Shown here: positions 10,828-22,425 of the stretch, one piece after another | Layout: each line of letters begins with the position of its first letter | Numbering within the stretch: the first letter of the stretch is position 1 | Notes under the pieces: model-generated | Told to the model about the DNA's origin: nothing | The model's database searches: none | Seen by the model: only the letters and a program-made list of their open reading frames with translations | Made by a program: the position numbers and the translations under genes | Assembly: GCA_024500155.1 (NCBI GenBank) | Contig: CM044877.1 | Location: 22,772,001 to 22,836,000 of the forward strand | Direction: 5' to 3' | DNA length: 64,000 nt | Source of the DNA: Chenopodium formosanum | Lineage: Eukaryota; Streptophyta; Magnoliopsida; Caryophyllales; Amaranthaceae

Positions 10828-12049
10828 GAAAATATTGCATCTAATAATACAACCTTTAACCGGTTCTTTTTTAATAATACAACCTTTCGATTATACATTA
10901 AAATTATAACCTTTGACCACCATTTATTTTTAACAAGCAAAAAGACTTGTAACCTACTAAATAGGTTAACATGACATGAAAAAAACAAATCAGAATTTAA
11001 AATTTTTATTAAAACTGATTTAACATTTAGTTTCCAAAAAAAAAAAAATTGTTATAAATAATTTTATTGTAATTAAAAAAACCACCCAACCTCCTCCCCA
11101 CACCACCCAACCACCACTCTCTCTCCCCCACCCCCATCCACCATCTATGTGCCAAAGCCCTAGTCGGCGAAACCCCATCGGCCAACGCGCGAACCCTAAG
11201 CCAGCGACCCCCACCCAAAACCTCCACTGGGCCACAAACTCCCTTCTCTTGCACGAACCCAGCCCCCCATCCCCTACTCCGGCATCGGCACCACCACCAT
11301 GCCCACCTCCTCAGGCAGGTGCCACGCCTTCCCTTCCCAATTTCGTCACCTCATTTCCCCTTTAAGCACCATACACGAAACCCCAAATCCGACTCACACC
11401 CCCTGAAACCCTAAAAATCCGACCCAAACTCCTTGAAACCCCCAAATATACCTTCCACCACCCTCGAAACCCACAGCTGCTAGGGTTTCGGGAGTGGGGG
11501 AGGGGCGGTTTGGGGGTTTTAGCGCGATAGGTCAGGTTTTTGGTGGAGAAAGGGAGGAGGGGATTGTTCATGGTGGGTAAAAGGGTTATGGGTTTCTGTT
11601 TGGGTGGATGGTGCGATGGGGTAAGGGGGCGGTGGATAGTGCGACGATGGGTGAGATGGGCGCCGATCGGCCGCTCTGGGATTGGGAGGGGGCAGCGTGC
11701 AGGGGAGGAGATGAAGGAGTGGTGGTGGAAGGGTGGTGGGGGAGAGAGTGGCAGTGTATTGGGTTTTATTTATTTTTTTACAATAATAATAAAAGCAATT
11801 TTATTATTTAAAGTCTTTTAATAATAAAAAAACATTAAATAAAATTCAAAAATCAAATTAAATTGTCAAATCTAATAAAAAAAATGATATGTGTCACGGT
11901 AACCTGTGAAAACAGGTTACCAACGGTTATGTCTTGTTTAATATAGAGACCCCCTAAAGGTTGTAATTAATATTCTTGTATAATCCAAAGGTTGTATTAT
12001 TAAAAAAAAAAAACCGGCCAAAGGTTGTATTCTTAATTGCAATTTTTCC
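10828..12049. mobile_element. Foldback MULE-like element, copy A
   Basis: The long terminal inverted repeats begin GAAAATATTGC and GGAAAAATTGC and continue through a shared ATACAACCTTT...CCGGTT...AATAATACAACCTTT core. Flanks TTATAATAA and TTAAAATAA form a 9-bp duplication with one mismatch, as for Mutator-like elements. The interior (~11090-11760) is GC-rich and itself partly inverted (CCACTCTCTCTCCCCCACC against GGTGGGGGAGAGAGTGG), so most of the element can fold on itself. Proline-rich and glycine-rich frames in it follow from base composition and are not claimed as genes. Confidence 0.65.
11885..11935. repeat. Short hairpin GGTAACCTG...CAGGTTACC
   Basis: Near-perfect inverted repeat with a ~6-nt loop, inside the right arm of the foldback element; also present in copy B near 18136. 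Confidence 0.6.
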
Positions 12050-12185
12050 TTAAAATAATTCAGAGATTTCGCGTTTAGGAGTTATGTAACAAAATATTAT
12101 GGCAAATGAATTATATATAGCATGTATAAATTTTTTAAAAATTAAGTATGATATACCTAAAATATGAAGGATTTATTTTTTCCAT

Positions 12186-12960
12186 TTGGGTCATCGTTTT
12201 ATCATATCTAGAGGTACTAATGATCTTTGGACTAGTAAAAAAGGTCAAAGCCCAATTGGACGGATCCTATAAGGTCACACAAAGGGCCTAGATCGAGCAT
12301 GAGAGGTCGAAACCCATAATGGGCCTTATCCCCTAGTATGGCCGACCATATGGAGAAGGTTGGAGATTATTGGGCTTCCTAACCTAGTCTAATTATAATA
12401 TGATTATAAATAGACTTGGTGCTTAGGGTTTGTTAGTAAACAATTCTGTGATCACTTTGATCAAACCCTAAAAAGCAAACACGAGACCAAACCCTCTCAA
12501 ATTTCCCTCTCTCTCACGACACTCTCTCCTCCCTTGGCTCCAGTGTGGTGGTTCGTGTTGGTCGGCTTAGTCCATTAAAGGTGGTGATTGCGGTTTTCCT
12601 CAATTACTCGACCAATCTAGTATTGGTGGACGGCTCATTCGAATCTCGTGGACTAAGTAGAAGAGCAACGTTTGGAGCTCTATTCTCTCCTTGATTTGCC
12701 TGTCAAATTGCTACTTGGAATTCACGCTTCAAATGTATGATTATGTGTCTTGTGTGTTATGCATGCGATCTTAGGATTAGGTGCTTGATTGAATATAATT
12801 CATGATTTTCCGCATTATAGTACCTATAAACTCCTACAAAATCATGTTGTAGAAAATTCGTAAAGTCATTATAATTGTATCACTATTTACATTTATTTGT
12901 TTAGAGAAAACACACAATCTAAATATTATGCTATTTAATTACGATTCCCAACATGTCTAA
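12186..12960 (+). promoter_or_regulatory. LTR- or promoter-like segment with TATA box, copy A
   Basis: TATAAATA at 12405-12412 is followed by a pyrimidine-rich leader (CCCTCTCTCTCACG) and AAACCCTAA motifs. It resembles the promoter and transcribed leader of a plant LTR or gene. I could not place clean TG/CA ends or find an attached coding region. It is duplicated in copy B (TATA at 18738-18745). Confidence 0.35.
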
Positions 12961-13026
12961 TTGTTTATATATAAGCTAGAAAGCACATTATTATCAAGTT
13001 TGATCTTATTGGTAAAAGTACTCCAA

Positions 13027-13092
<66 letters not shown>
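13027..13092. repeat. (TA)n microsatellite in copy A
   Basis: TA tract that replaces ~80 bp of different sequence found at the same place in copy B. Confidence 0.95.
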
Positions 13093-13094
<2 letters not shown>

Positions 13095-13477
13095 CTAATC
13101 CTTAATATAAACTTGAATTAAATATATTAGATATGGATGGAGGAGGCCAGGGTGAGATCCATGAATAAACTTGAAAAGGCCATATCCCACAAGTATAGTT
13201 TGAATTTGAATTTATCAGGATAAATAATTGGTTGAATTGAGTTTGATAATATTAGTGAGGTTGACAACAGAGCACAATTAGCTTCAACATCATAAGGACT
13301 GGTGTTAGTAGCCATATGACTAAAATTAGGTTGAAAGAATAACTTGCTCTAGTGTGCTAATAAGGAAACCTAAAATATAATGTACGGAGTACAAAATAAC
13401 AAAACATACTCTCCTTGAATTAAGCAATCTAAAGTGGTTAACAATAATATGAGTATCTAGACAACATCCCTGCCTAA

Positions 13478-14752
13478 CATTGGTCTAGGCATGCCTTTTC
13501 CACTAACTGCAAATCCAACATGCTTCTTAACAATATGTGTGAAACCTTCACTGCCTGTATTAGAGAAGCTAGGGATAAACCAATCCTAACCCAAATGGAG
13601 TGTTTAAGGAGATATGCAATGAAAAGGCATAATGACAAGTGGGAGGGTGTGAAAAAGGTACAAGGAAGGGTGATACCTTATGTGAGTAAGTTGTTTGAGA
13701 GGATGGAGAGGGTGGCTAGGCACTGCATAGTGCAGGTATCAAGGGATGATACCTATAAGGTTAACCTAAATGCAGACCAAGTGACAGTTTACCTTCAAAA
13801 TAGAACTTGCACATGCTACCACTGGCAATTAATTGGCCTCCCTTGTGTGCATGGGTTTGCTTGCATACTAGATAAGAGAAGTGACCCAGAACAGTATGTG
13901 GACAACTGTTACACAAGGGAAAGATATATTAAGGCATATGATTTTCCTGTATAACCTATGCCATGTCCCAATCACTAAGATAAGGTTCAGCTAAGGGAGC
14001 CACTACCTCCACCAGTGAGAGTGATGTGTGGTAGACCAAAGTCCAAAAAGAGGAAGAAGGAAAGGGGTGAAGATGTACCTAAGGCAGCAAAGGGTAGTAC
14101 ACAAAAAAGGCAAAAGAGGTGCCAAAAGTGTGCTCAGTTTGGTCACTATGCCAAAAACATGCTCCAATGTGCCTGCAAAAATTACACAGTCTTCTTCCCA
14201 TCCTAATACAAAAGGCAAGGCCGTTGTAAACACAACATGGAAAGTAGAACAAAGGAGAATAAAAGCAGCAAGGGCTTTAAACAAGGTCAGTTCTGAACAT
14301 ATTCCATGTTCATATGTAGCAGACACATGCTTTGGTTCTTTTTGTAATTGTTGTGTATTTATTTATGTGTGCAGACTACTCCTAGTGAATCAGCAGGTCC
14401 TTATAGCATTGAAAATAAAAAATTTCCACAAGAGGAGGCTAAGAAGAAAGTTGTAGCTGCAGCATCAAAAGCATCATCATCACAAGGAGCAGCAACAGCA
14501 TCTCATGGGCAAGCAGGACCATTTCAAGGAGCATCAAGGCCTTCGCAGGAAGCCGTAGCATCATTGCAAGGACTAAATACAAGGTCAAGGAAGTCTGCAA
14601 GAGCAGAACCGTACTTGTGTAGCCAGGCATCAACACACTACAACAAAAAAAAAAACATAGGAACCATGACAAGCAAGAAAAAATTAGTGTTCACTTTGAA
14701 ATTTGATGGGTGTGTTCATTTGACAGCAAATAATATGTATTTAGTGTGTTGA
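13478..14752 (+). pseudogene. MULE transposase C-terminal remnant
   Basis: The recognisable part begins WSRHAFSTNCKSNMLLNNM and runs through a SWIM zinc finger (CTCYHWQLIGLPCVHG), then YVDNCYTRERYIKAYDFPV, all in the frame 13520-13954. After a stop, other frames give a zinc-knuckle-like RCQKCAQFGHYAKN (its last Cys is missing) and an alanine/serine-rich tail to ~14750. The DDE catalytic core and N-terminus are absent. The remnant begins ~40 bp after direct copy A ends, so it appears truncated at that junction. It is related in layout to the complete MULE at 26212-30731. Confidence 0.75.
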
Positions 14753-14993
14753 ACATATATATTCAATAGTTAGTTTTTGTGCTCAGTCACCTTTTGTTGA
14801 ACATATATGTATGTGTATATATTACATATCAATGTAATTCAGTAGACTAATCAACCATATATTTCAAATGGAAGAATGTTTGAAATTCATGATTTCATTG
14901 ATTGTGAGCAAGTTCACTTGAAAGAAACAACAATTAAAAACATTACATTACCATACTTGAGCAGGATGTCCTGGATTCCCTTAAACTCCCCTA

Positions 14994-15440
14994 AACCAGT
15001 TTAATTACTACACTAATTCCTAAAATCATAACAAATACACTAAATGCAACTAATACAACCAAGTGAACTCTGTCAGGAGTGCCATTGCTGCCTGTCATCT
15101 TCTTCCTGTCACCAGACAAGGCCTTGCATTTAGTCTTCAATGTGTCAACTTCATTAAGAAAACACCTCCTTTGCCCAACCAGATCATCAACCTCCCTTTG
15201 CCAAGAATTCATCTCAGCTTTCATCAACTTCTTGTTAAGCAGCAACTGGTTGATAACATCCCTTTGCCAATCAGTTTGTTCAAAGTCAACCCATTCAAAA
15301 CATTTTCATCCCCTTAGCTCAGTGTTTGGATCCCAAAATTTGCAAGCCTTGAACTTGCGCCCTGGATTGTCCCTTGTCCAAGAGTTCAGTCTTGCAAAAG
15401 GCAATCCACAGTTACACTTCTTTAGTTTAGAGGGAGATTA
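14994..15440 (-). pseudogene. zf-GRF zinc-finger membrane protein, one stop
   Basis: The minus strand reads KKCNCGLPFARLNSWTRDNPGR, then FKACKFWDP, then KCFEWVDFEQTDWQ. This is the GRF zinc-finger pattern CxCG...C...CxCxW, followed by a coiled coil (QLLLNKKLMKAEMNSWQREVDD) and a C-terminal hydrophobic span (LVVLVAFSVFVMILGISVVIKLV). A TGA replaces a codon right at the third Cys position (RG-stop-KCF), so the finger is broken. zf-GRF/coiled-coil/TM proteins are common and expanded in plants; their role is poorly known. It lies tail-to-tail with the MULE remnant. Confidence 0.7.
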
Positions 15441-15599
15441 AGTATTCCAGGAGATTTTAACTCCTGCAGATAGCAAACAAAAAAAAGGGGCATTAGGCAC
15501 AACAACTATAACAGAAACACCTGGTACACACATCAATCTCACACACACCTTGTCAAGCTGGTGGTTGAGCACCATTATAAGGATAACCAGGGGTGGCCA

Positions 15600-15939
15600 A
15601 TTCCCATTTTGTTTATGCCTATACTCCCACATACAGTCTGCCAAGAACCCAGGTCATCAATGGTGCCAACGTGAATGGTGTAGATGTCCTTATTAAGTAG
15701 CCTTCTAATCATTTTGAACACATCACCATCATCTTCTAAATCCATATATTTCCCTTTATAAATATACTGAAATTTGGGAAATAAGATATCTATAGATCCT
15801 TCTACTGATCATCCATTTCACGCAGGCGGTCTTCAAACTCTAGACATTTATCCATCAAGTTGTCTTTACCTATTTCTACTTCAATGTCAATAACTACCCT
15901 CAAGTACTTAAATATAAAAACCACCCTATTCTCAGCCAT
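15600..15939 (-). pseudogene. Degraded N-terminal domain of a MULE-associated protein
   Basis: A minus-strand start MAENRVVFIFKYLRVVIDIEVEIGKDNL is followed by two stops, then KGKYMDLEDDGDVFKMIRRLL and TIHVGTIDDLGSW. It resembles the N-terminal region of plant MULE or zf-GRF-linked proteins only loosely. It lies upstream of the zf-GRF fragment on the same strand and may have been part of the same gene. Confidence 0.3.
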
Positions 15940-16643
15940 TCTGCAAATAAAATTGAAACAAACATGCAACAAAAAAGCCCAATTTCAGATAAAATACTAA
16001 CATGCAACATTAATTTGAAAAAACAACATTTCCCTAAATTATTCAAATCAAGAACCCTAATTTTTCCAAATCATAAAATTATAACAAATCAATTCAATTA
16101 AACCCAAAATTGGCAATAAAAATCACAATTGAATAACATATGAACCACAACTATAACACAATTCAACTTAAAATTTAGCATTCATATACAAAATTAGTGA
16201 AAGCTGACCTCTTTTTTTCGCCTCCGACAGTGCTTCAGAAACGCGTCTACAATCTTCGCACGACCTTCGCAATTCAACAATGAACTAAAACCCTAATTTT
16301 AATTCAAATCCTTGCCAAGAATTTCACTTTTTTTATTTCAAATTTTAAACACAATCAAATGGGAAAAAAGAGGAACAAAATCCTTATTTAAAAGGGGGGA
16401 ATTAACAAACTAGTCGTTTATGCGGGACCCACTAACGGAAAATTGGACTGAATGTTGACAGAGGTACTGAAAGATACAGTTATGAGTTTTGGGAGGTACC
16501 AATTTAAAAATAAAATTTAAATGGGTACAAAATTTCAATTAGCCACATATTTGAGGTACCAAAATTCAAATTTTCCTAGTTTTTATGTAATTAAATATCA
16601 ATAAAAATTATAATCTTTTTAATAATAAAACCTTAGCTTACAT

Positions 16644-16647
<4 letters not shown>
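15940..16647. other. Spacer with possible MULE terminal sequence
   Basis: AT-rich, no gene. Around 16440-16580 there are GGTACC-containing repeats (GGGAGGTACCAATTT and GAGGTACCAAAATT) that could be the end of the MULE remnant. No matching inverted end was found. Confidence 0.3.

Positions 16648-16707
<60 letters not shown>
16648..16707. repeat. (TA)n microsatellite before copy B
   Basis: TA tract at the left edge of direct copy B, mirroring that of copy A. Confidence 0.95.
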
Positions 16708-16709
<2 letters not shown>

Positions 16710-17045
16710 CAGAGATACATCAATATATATTTAACAACTTAAAATGATAAAATATGAATTTGTTACATTTATAATATAAAGTAAATAAATAAATAAACTA
16801 CAATCAATGTTAATATTATAGATAGTGGAAAAAAGTCTAATGTGTCAGTTATAATAGGAAGAATGAAGTAAAAATTAGTGTCGAACTCCGTATTTAAAAA
16901 TGAGAATTATAGTTTATAGGGAATTATATATCAATTAACTTTTTTACATTTTGTAGATGTTATGCATGAGTGTGTTATGACTTTAGTTGTCAGATAAATG
17001 GTTTGTTTATAGGTTTAGAAAATTTTTTAAAACTTGTTATAATTA

Positions 17046-18237
17046 GGAAATATTGCATCTAATAATACAACCTTTAACCGGTTCTTTTTTAATAATGCAA
17101 CCTTTCGATTATACATTAAAATTATAACCTTTGACCACCATTTATTTTTAACAGGCAAAAAGACTTGTAACCTACTAAATAGGTTAACATGACATGAAAA
17201 AAAATCAGAATTTAAAATTTTTATTAAAACTGATTTAACATTTAGTTTCCAAAAAAAGAAATTGTTATAACATATAATTTTTTATAAAATAATTTTATTG
17301 TAATTAAAAAAAACCACCCACCCTCCTCCCCACACCACCTAACCACCACTCTCTCTCCCCCACCCCCATCCACCAGCCACCATCTATGTGCCAAAACCCT
17401 CGTCGGCGAAACCCCATCGGCCAACACGTGAACCCTAAGCCGGCGACCCCCACCCGAAACCTCCACTGGCCCACAAACTCCCTTCTCTTGCACGAACCCA
17501 GCCCCCCATCCCCTACTCCGGCATCGGCACCACCACCATCCCCACCCCCTCAGGCGGGTGCCATGCCTTCCCTTCCCAATTTCGTCACCTCATTTCCCCT
17601 TTAAGCACCTTACACGAAACCCCAAATCCGACCACACCCCCTGAAACCCTAAAAATCCGACCCAAACCCCTTGAAACCCCCAAATCTCCCTTCCACCACC
17701 CTCGAAACCCACAGCTGCTAGGGTTTCGGGGGTGGGGGAGGGGCGGTTTGGGGGTTTTAGCGCGATAGGTTAGGTTTTGGTGGAGAAAGGGAGGAGGGGA
17801 ATGTTCATGGTGGGGAAAAGGGTTATGGGTTTCTGTTTGGGTAGATGGTGCGACGGGGTAAGGGGGGCGGTGGATAGTCCGATGATGGGTGAGCTAGGCT
17901 CCGATCGGCCGCTCTGGGATGGGGAGGGGGCAGTGTGCAAGGGAGGAGATGAAGGAGTGGTGGTGGCAGGGTGGTGGGGGAGAGAGTGTCAGTGTATTGG
18001 GTTTTATTTATTTTTTTACAATAATAATAAAAGCAATTTTATTATTTAAAGTCTTTTAATAATTAAAAACATTGAATAAAATTCAAAAATCAAATTAAAT
18101 TGACAAAACTAATAAAAAAAAAATTATATGTGTCACGGTAACCTGTATAAACAGGTTACCAACCGGTTATGTCTTGTTTAAAATAGAGACCCCCTAAAGG
18201 TTGTAATTAATATTCTGGTATAATCCAAAGGTTGTAT

Positions 18238-18289
<52 letters not shown>

Positions 18290-18323
18290 GGCTAAAGGTT
18301 GTATTCTTTATTGCAATTTTTCC
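17046..18323. mobile_element. Foldback MULE-like element, copy B
   Basis: Same element as at 10828-12049. Left end GGAAATATTGC follows TTATAATTA; right end GCAATTTTTCC precedes TTAAAATAA. The GC-rich interior is 17310-18000. Confidence 0.65.
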
Positions 18324-18514
18324 TTAAAATAATTCAGAGATTTCGCGTTTAGGAGTTATGTAACAAAATATTATAGCAAATGAATTATATATAGCATGTA
18401 TAATTTTTTTTAAAAATTAAGTATGATATACCTAAAATATGAAGGATTTATTTCTTCGTCGTATGCAATTACTAGATATATAAATGGATCAAATTATGGA
18501 GATAATTAAGTTTA

Positions 18515-19290
18515 GACATTTGGGTCATCGTTTTATCATATCTAGAGGTATTAACAATCTTTGGACTAGTAAAATAGGCCAAAGTCCAATTGGACGGATC
18601 CTATAAGGTCACACAAAGGGCCTAGATCAAGCACGAGAGGTCGAAGCCCATAATGGGCCTCATCCTCTAGTATGACTGACTATATGGAGAAGGTTGGAGG
18701 TTTTTGGGTTCCTAACCTAGTCTAATTATAATATGATTATAAATAGACTTGGTTCTTAGGGTTTGTTAGTAAACAATTATGTGATCAGTTTGATCAAACC
18801 CTAAAAAGCAAACACGAGACCAAACCCTCTCAAATTTCCCTCTCTCTCACGACACTCTCTCCTCCCTTGTCTCCAGTGTGGTGGGTCGTGGTGGTCAGCT
18901 TAGTCCATTAAAGGTGGTGATTGCGGTTTTCCTCAATTACTCGACCAATCTAGTATTGGTGGACGGCTCATTCAAATCTCGTGGACTAAGTAGAGGAGCA
19001 ACGTTTGGGGCTCTATTCTCTCCTTGATTTGCCTGTCAAATTGCTACTTGGAATTCACGCTTCAAATGTATGATTATGTGTCTTGTGTGGTATGCATGCG
19101 ATCTTGAGATTAGGTGCTTGATTGAATATGATTCATGATTTTCTGCATTATAGTACCTATAAACTCCAACAAAATCATGTTGTAGAAAATTAGTAAAGTC
19201 ATTATAATTGTATCACTATTTACATTTATTTGTTTAGAGAAAACACACAATCTAAATATTATGCTATTTAATTACGTTTCACAACATGTC
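18515..19290 (+). promoter_or_regulatory. LTR- or promoter-like segment with TATA box, copy B
   Basis: Counterpart of 12186-12960, with TATAAATA at 18738-18745 and the same pyrimidine-rich leader. Confidence 0.35.
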
Positions 19291-19980
19291 TAATTGTTTA
19301 TATATAAGTTAGAAAGCACATTATTATCAAGTTTGATCTTATTGGTCAAAGTAGTAAATTGGAGATCGTTTAAATGTAACACTTAACAAAGTGGAGTTAG
19401 TACTCCATATTATATTTTTTAAATAAAATATACAATTTATATATATCATTTACTAATCCTTAATATAAACTCGACTTAAATATATTAGATATGGATGGAG
19501 GAGGCCAGGGTGAGATCCATGAATAAACTTGAAATGGCCATATCCCACAGGTATAGTTTGAATTTGAATTTATCAGGATAAATAATTGGTTAAATTGAGT
19601 TTGATAATATTAGTGAGGTTGACAACAGAGCACAATTAGCTTCAACATCATTAGGACTGGTGTTAGTAGCCATAGGAATAAAATTAGGTTGAAAGAATAA
19701 CTTGCTCTAGTGTGCTAATAAGGAAACCTAAAATATAATGTATGGAGTACAAAATAACAAAACATGCTCTCCTTGAATTAAGCAATCTAAAGTCAAATGA
19801 TATGAACAAAATATATGTTGAAAACTCATGAATAATATTAATTGAGAAACAATATTAATAAAGTCAAGATATTATCTTAGAGTATCTTAATAATAGGATA
19901 TTTGACAATTATACATTTTACCAAAAAAAAAAAAAAAAATAAAAAACCTAAAACAGTGACAGCTAGTGTACCCTGTTTTA

Positions 19981-20177
19981 GGGTCTGTTCACATTTACTT
20001 AATTTCAGTTCAGTTCAGCTCCAATTAGTTCAGTTAAGTTCTGCTCCAATCAGTTAAGTTCAGCTCTTAATTTCCCTCTCTCATAAAATATTCATTTCAA
20101 CTTAGTTCAGTTCAGTTCAGTTCAATTTAGCCCCAATCAGTTTATTTTAGCTCAGTTCAGTAAATGTGAACAGGCCT
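19981..20177. mobile_element. Harbinger-like MITE with GTTCA repeats
   Basis: Terminal inverted repeats GGGTCTGTTCACATTTACT and AGTAAATGTGAACAGGCCT are flanked by TTA on both sides (3-bp duplication). The interior is built of CAGTT/CAGCT repeats. Non-coding. Confidence 0.7.
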
Positions 20178-20269
20178 TTAGTATAGTATATATAGATACC
20201 CCGTAAAATTTAATTTGATATATGGGACTTAATCTAGTTCATTTATAGAATTAGGATTGAACTTTTGGT

Positions 20270-20312
<43 letters not shown>
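20270..20312. repeat. (TA)n microsatellite
   Basis: TA dinucleotide tract. Confidence 0.95.
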
Positions 20313-20316
<4 letters not shown>

Positions 20317-20365
20317 AATTTATGAAATAAAGCACCATACTTGTTGTTGTTGTTAGTTTAAAAAT

Positions 20366-20668
20366 TAGATATACTCCAATTAAAAAATATATATATAAAA
20401 ATATTCTCCTTTATTGAAATCTTACCATTTCTACAATAAAAATAATAGTTAATCAAATATATATCTAGCACTTTAGAAATTATTCCATATCTAATTAATA
20501 ATGATGTAGCTAGTTTATTCAATAACACATGTTATTTATGATTAAAATATAGATATACTCTAATTATAAGAAAATATATATAGATATATTCCTTTTTTAA
20601 AATCTTATGGCATTTACAATAATAGAAATAATTATTAATCAAATATATATCTAGCACATTAGAAATTA
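20366..20668. repeat. Imperfect tandem duplication, ~184-bp period
   Basis: Segments starting near 20366 and 20550 share AGATATACTC-AATTA...AATCAAATATATATCTAGCAC. Non-coding, just downstream of the FAR locus. Confidence 0.6.
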
Positions 20669-20761
20669 ATAATTATGTAACGAGTTTGTTCAAATCGAAC
20701 GAGAACATACAAGAAGAGTGGCTAGAGGGCCTTGCAAATGTAACACAAACACCCTGTACTA

Positions 20762-20912
20762 TTAGAATAAGCTCTTAACAATTGATGGAAGGTGGATATT
20801 GAAGAAATAATCTTTCCAATTAACGCTCCAGGGATCAAAGTTGAAAGCATCTTCATCTAAACCATTTTCACGGGCAGAAATTCGCAACTTTTCTGTATTT
20901 ATATCTGCAAAA
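20762..20912 (-). pseudogene. FAR exon 10 (C-terminus)
   Basis: FADINTEKLRISARENGLDE...FDPWSVNWKDYFFNIHLPS then IVKSLF and TAA at 20762-20764. This is the normal FAR end, with no truncation. Confidence 0.85.
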
Positions 20913-21128
20913 CTGCAAACCATAAAACTCTTATTTAGTTGTTTAGGACATTTATAATCATTTTTCTTAAAAAAAAACAAGAAAGGATATCTAATAGAAC
21001 AAAGGAAAACATTTTCCTCTAGTTTTTAAAATCTTTCTATTTTTTTCCCTTACTCTTTATGTGGTTAAAAATTACTCCATACGTTGATACGTAACAGATA
21101 ATATATCCAGAGGAATTGTTGAACTTAC

Positions 21129-21259
21129 ATGCCCTTGAAGAATACGTAAGGTTTGTATAATTCCACGAGCCTTGTGATAATTTTCAGTTTTTTCTCGAAG
21201 TTAAGCAAATTACATTGGAAGGTACTACCACCCATTCGACGCCAAGGAAAAACTAAAGC
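21129..21259 (-). pseudogene. FAR exon 9
   Basis: ALVFPWRRMGG...KKLKIITRLVELYKPYVFFKG. The LVELYKPY-FFKGIF stretch is typical of FAR C-terminal (sterile) domains. Donor GTAAGT. Confidence 0.8.
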
Positions 21260-21344
21260 CTATAAAAACATATCAAACACTTTGTTAAACGTAATATAAG
21301 AGCAGCATATACAAAGCAAGAGAAGTTAAATAAAGGCAAACTCG

Positions 21345-22215
21345 GTATAAACCACCTTTTTTGTCCAACTTTTTTAAAAAAAAAAAAAAAACTTTTTATG
21401 TTTTTTTTTTTAATTTTTTTATTTACTAAACCACCTTTTTAAGTATCTAAATTCTTGATTGCACCACCCCTATTTCAAATTTTGATGAAAAATTTAACTG
21501 ATACGTCAAAGGGGTCCACAACTTGTGCCTTTCGCACCTAAATCATGTACTTTTTCACCCCAAAAACATTTGACTCTTCCCTCTATATAAATGCATGACT
21601 AAATTGAGTAAAGTTCTAAAAAACCAAACCTAATTTTGCTACAAAAATTAAGGGCCTGTTCATATTTACTTATTTTCAGTTCAGTTCAATTCAGTTCAGC
21701 TCTAATTAGTTCAGTTCAGTTCAGTTCAGCTCTTAATTTCCCTCTCTCATAAAATATTCATTTCATCTTAGTTCAATTCAGTTCAGTTCAGTTCAGCTCC
21801 AATCAGTTCAGTTCAGTTCAGTTCAGTTCAGTTCAATTAAGCTCCAATCAGTTCAGTTCAGTTCAGTTCAGTTCAGTTCAGTTCAATTAAGCTCCAATCA
21901 GTTCAGTTCAGTTCAGTTCAGCTCAGTTCATTAAATATGAACATGCCCTAAATTGTAGTATTTGTTTATTCTCAAACCCTAAATTGAGGTAATAGAAGTG
22001 ATGGTTGAGATGCAAGGGAAGGTTTGCTATGGTTGATGATTTGGAAGTGGATGGTTGAGATGCAATCTGTTAGATTTGAAATAGGGGTGGTGCAATAAAA
22101 AATTTAGGCTAAAAAAAAAAAAACCAAAAAAAAAAAAGGTACTTAAAAGATGGTTTACTAAATAAAAAAAACATAAAAGGTGGTTTTTTCAAAAAAGTTG
22201 GACAAATTTAGGAAA
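21345..22215. mobile_element. Long inverted-repeat element in FAR intron 8
   Basis: Left arm (AAACCACC-TTTTTT-GTCCAACTTTTTT...TTGCACCACCCCTATTTCAAAT) is matched in reverse by the right arm 22075-22210. Arms are ~150 bp. A younger Harbinger-like MITE sits inside (21652-21948). No coding region. Confidence 0.6.
21652..21948. mobile_element. Harbinger-like MITE with GTTCA repeats
   Basis: Ends GGGCCTGTTCATATTTACTT and its reverse GGGCATGTTCATATTTAATG, flanked by TAA on both sides. The interior is a long run of CAGTT units with a duplicated ~50-bp block. Same family as 19981-20177. Confidence 0.7.
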
Positions 22216-22425
22216 TACTATATCAATGCTTATCTACAACTTTTAGCATTATCAACTATGGAGTATATTGTGTTATACCACCTCCGCTAATTAATAGTTA
22301 CAACAAAGAAATTTTTTATAGCTCACAAGTGATACCTTTTATTGCAATTACGTACAAATTAACGGAGGTAGTATAATACAGAGTATGTAATTAACCTTCG
22401 AATAAATCAGAAATAAATAACTAAC

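Larger units (their letters stand above)
10487..13436. repeat. Large direct repeat, copy A (~2.95 kb)
   Basis: It is near-identical over its length to 16709-19792, in the same orientation. Both copies start just after a TA tract (TTTCAGAGA-ACATC) and end at the same point (AAGCAATCTAAAGT). Copy A lacks ~60 bp present in B near 12180 and carries a TA tract at 13027 where B has unrelated sequence. The copy contains a foldback element and a promoter-like segment. The ends are not TG/CA, which argues against these being LTRs. Confidence 0.85.
16709..19792. repeat. Large direct repeat, copy B (~3.08 kb)
   Basis: Second copy of 10487-13436 in the same orientation. It differs by scattered substitutions, a 47-bp poly-A run (18241-18287), ~60 bp near 18455-18515 missing from A, and a different segment near 19360. 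The sequence beyond 19792 differs from that beyond copy A. Confidence 0.85.

Noticed and set aside
11020..11821. Proline-, glycine- or arginine-rich reading frames (also 17242-18049)
   Set aside because: Overlapping open frames on both strands of a GC-rich inverted repeat; explained by base composition. No domains.
12186..12960. Solo LTR of a Copia element
   Set aside because: Promoter-like layout is suggestive, but no TG...CA boundaries or target duplication could be placed; kept only as a low-confidence promoter-like segment.
10487..19792. The two 3-kb direct copies as LTRs of one retrotransposon
   Set aside because: Ends are not TG/CA, there is no PBS or polypurine tract next to them, and the interior holds MULE and zf-GRF pieces rather than gag-pol.
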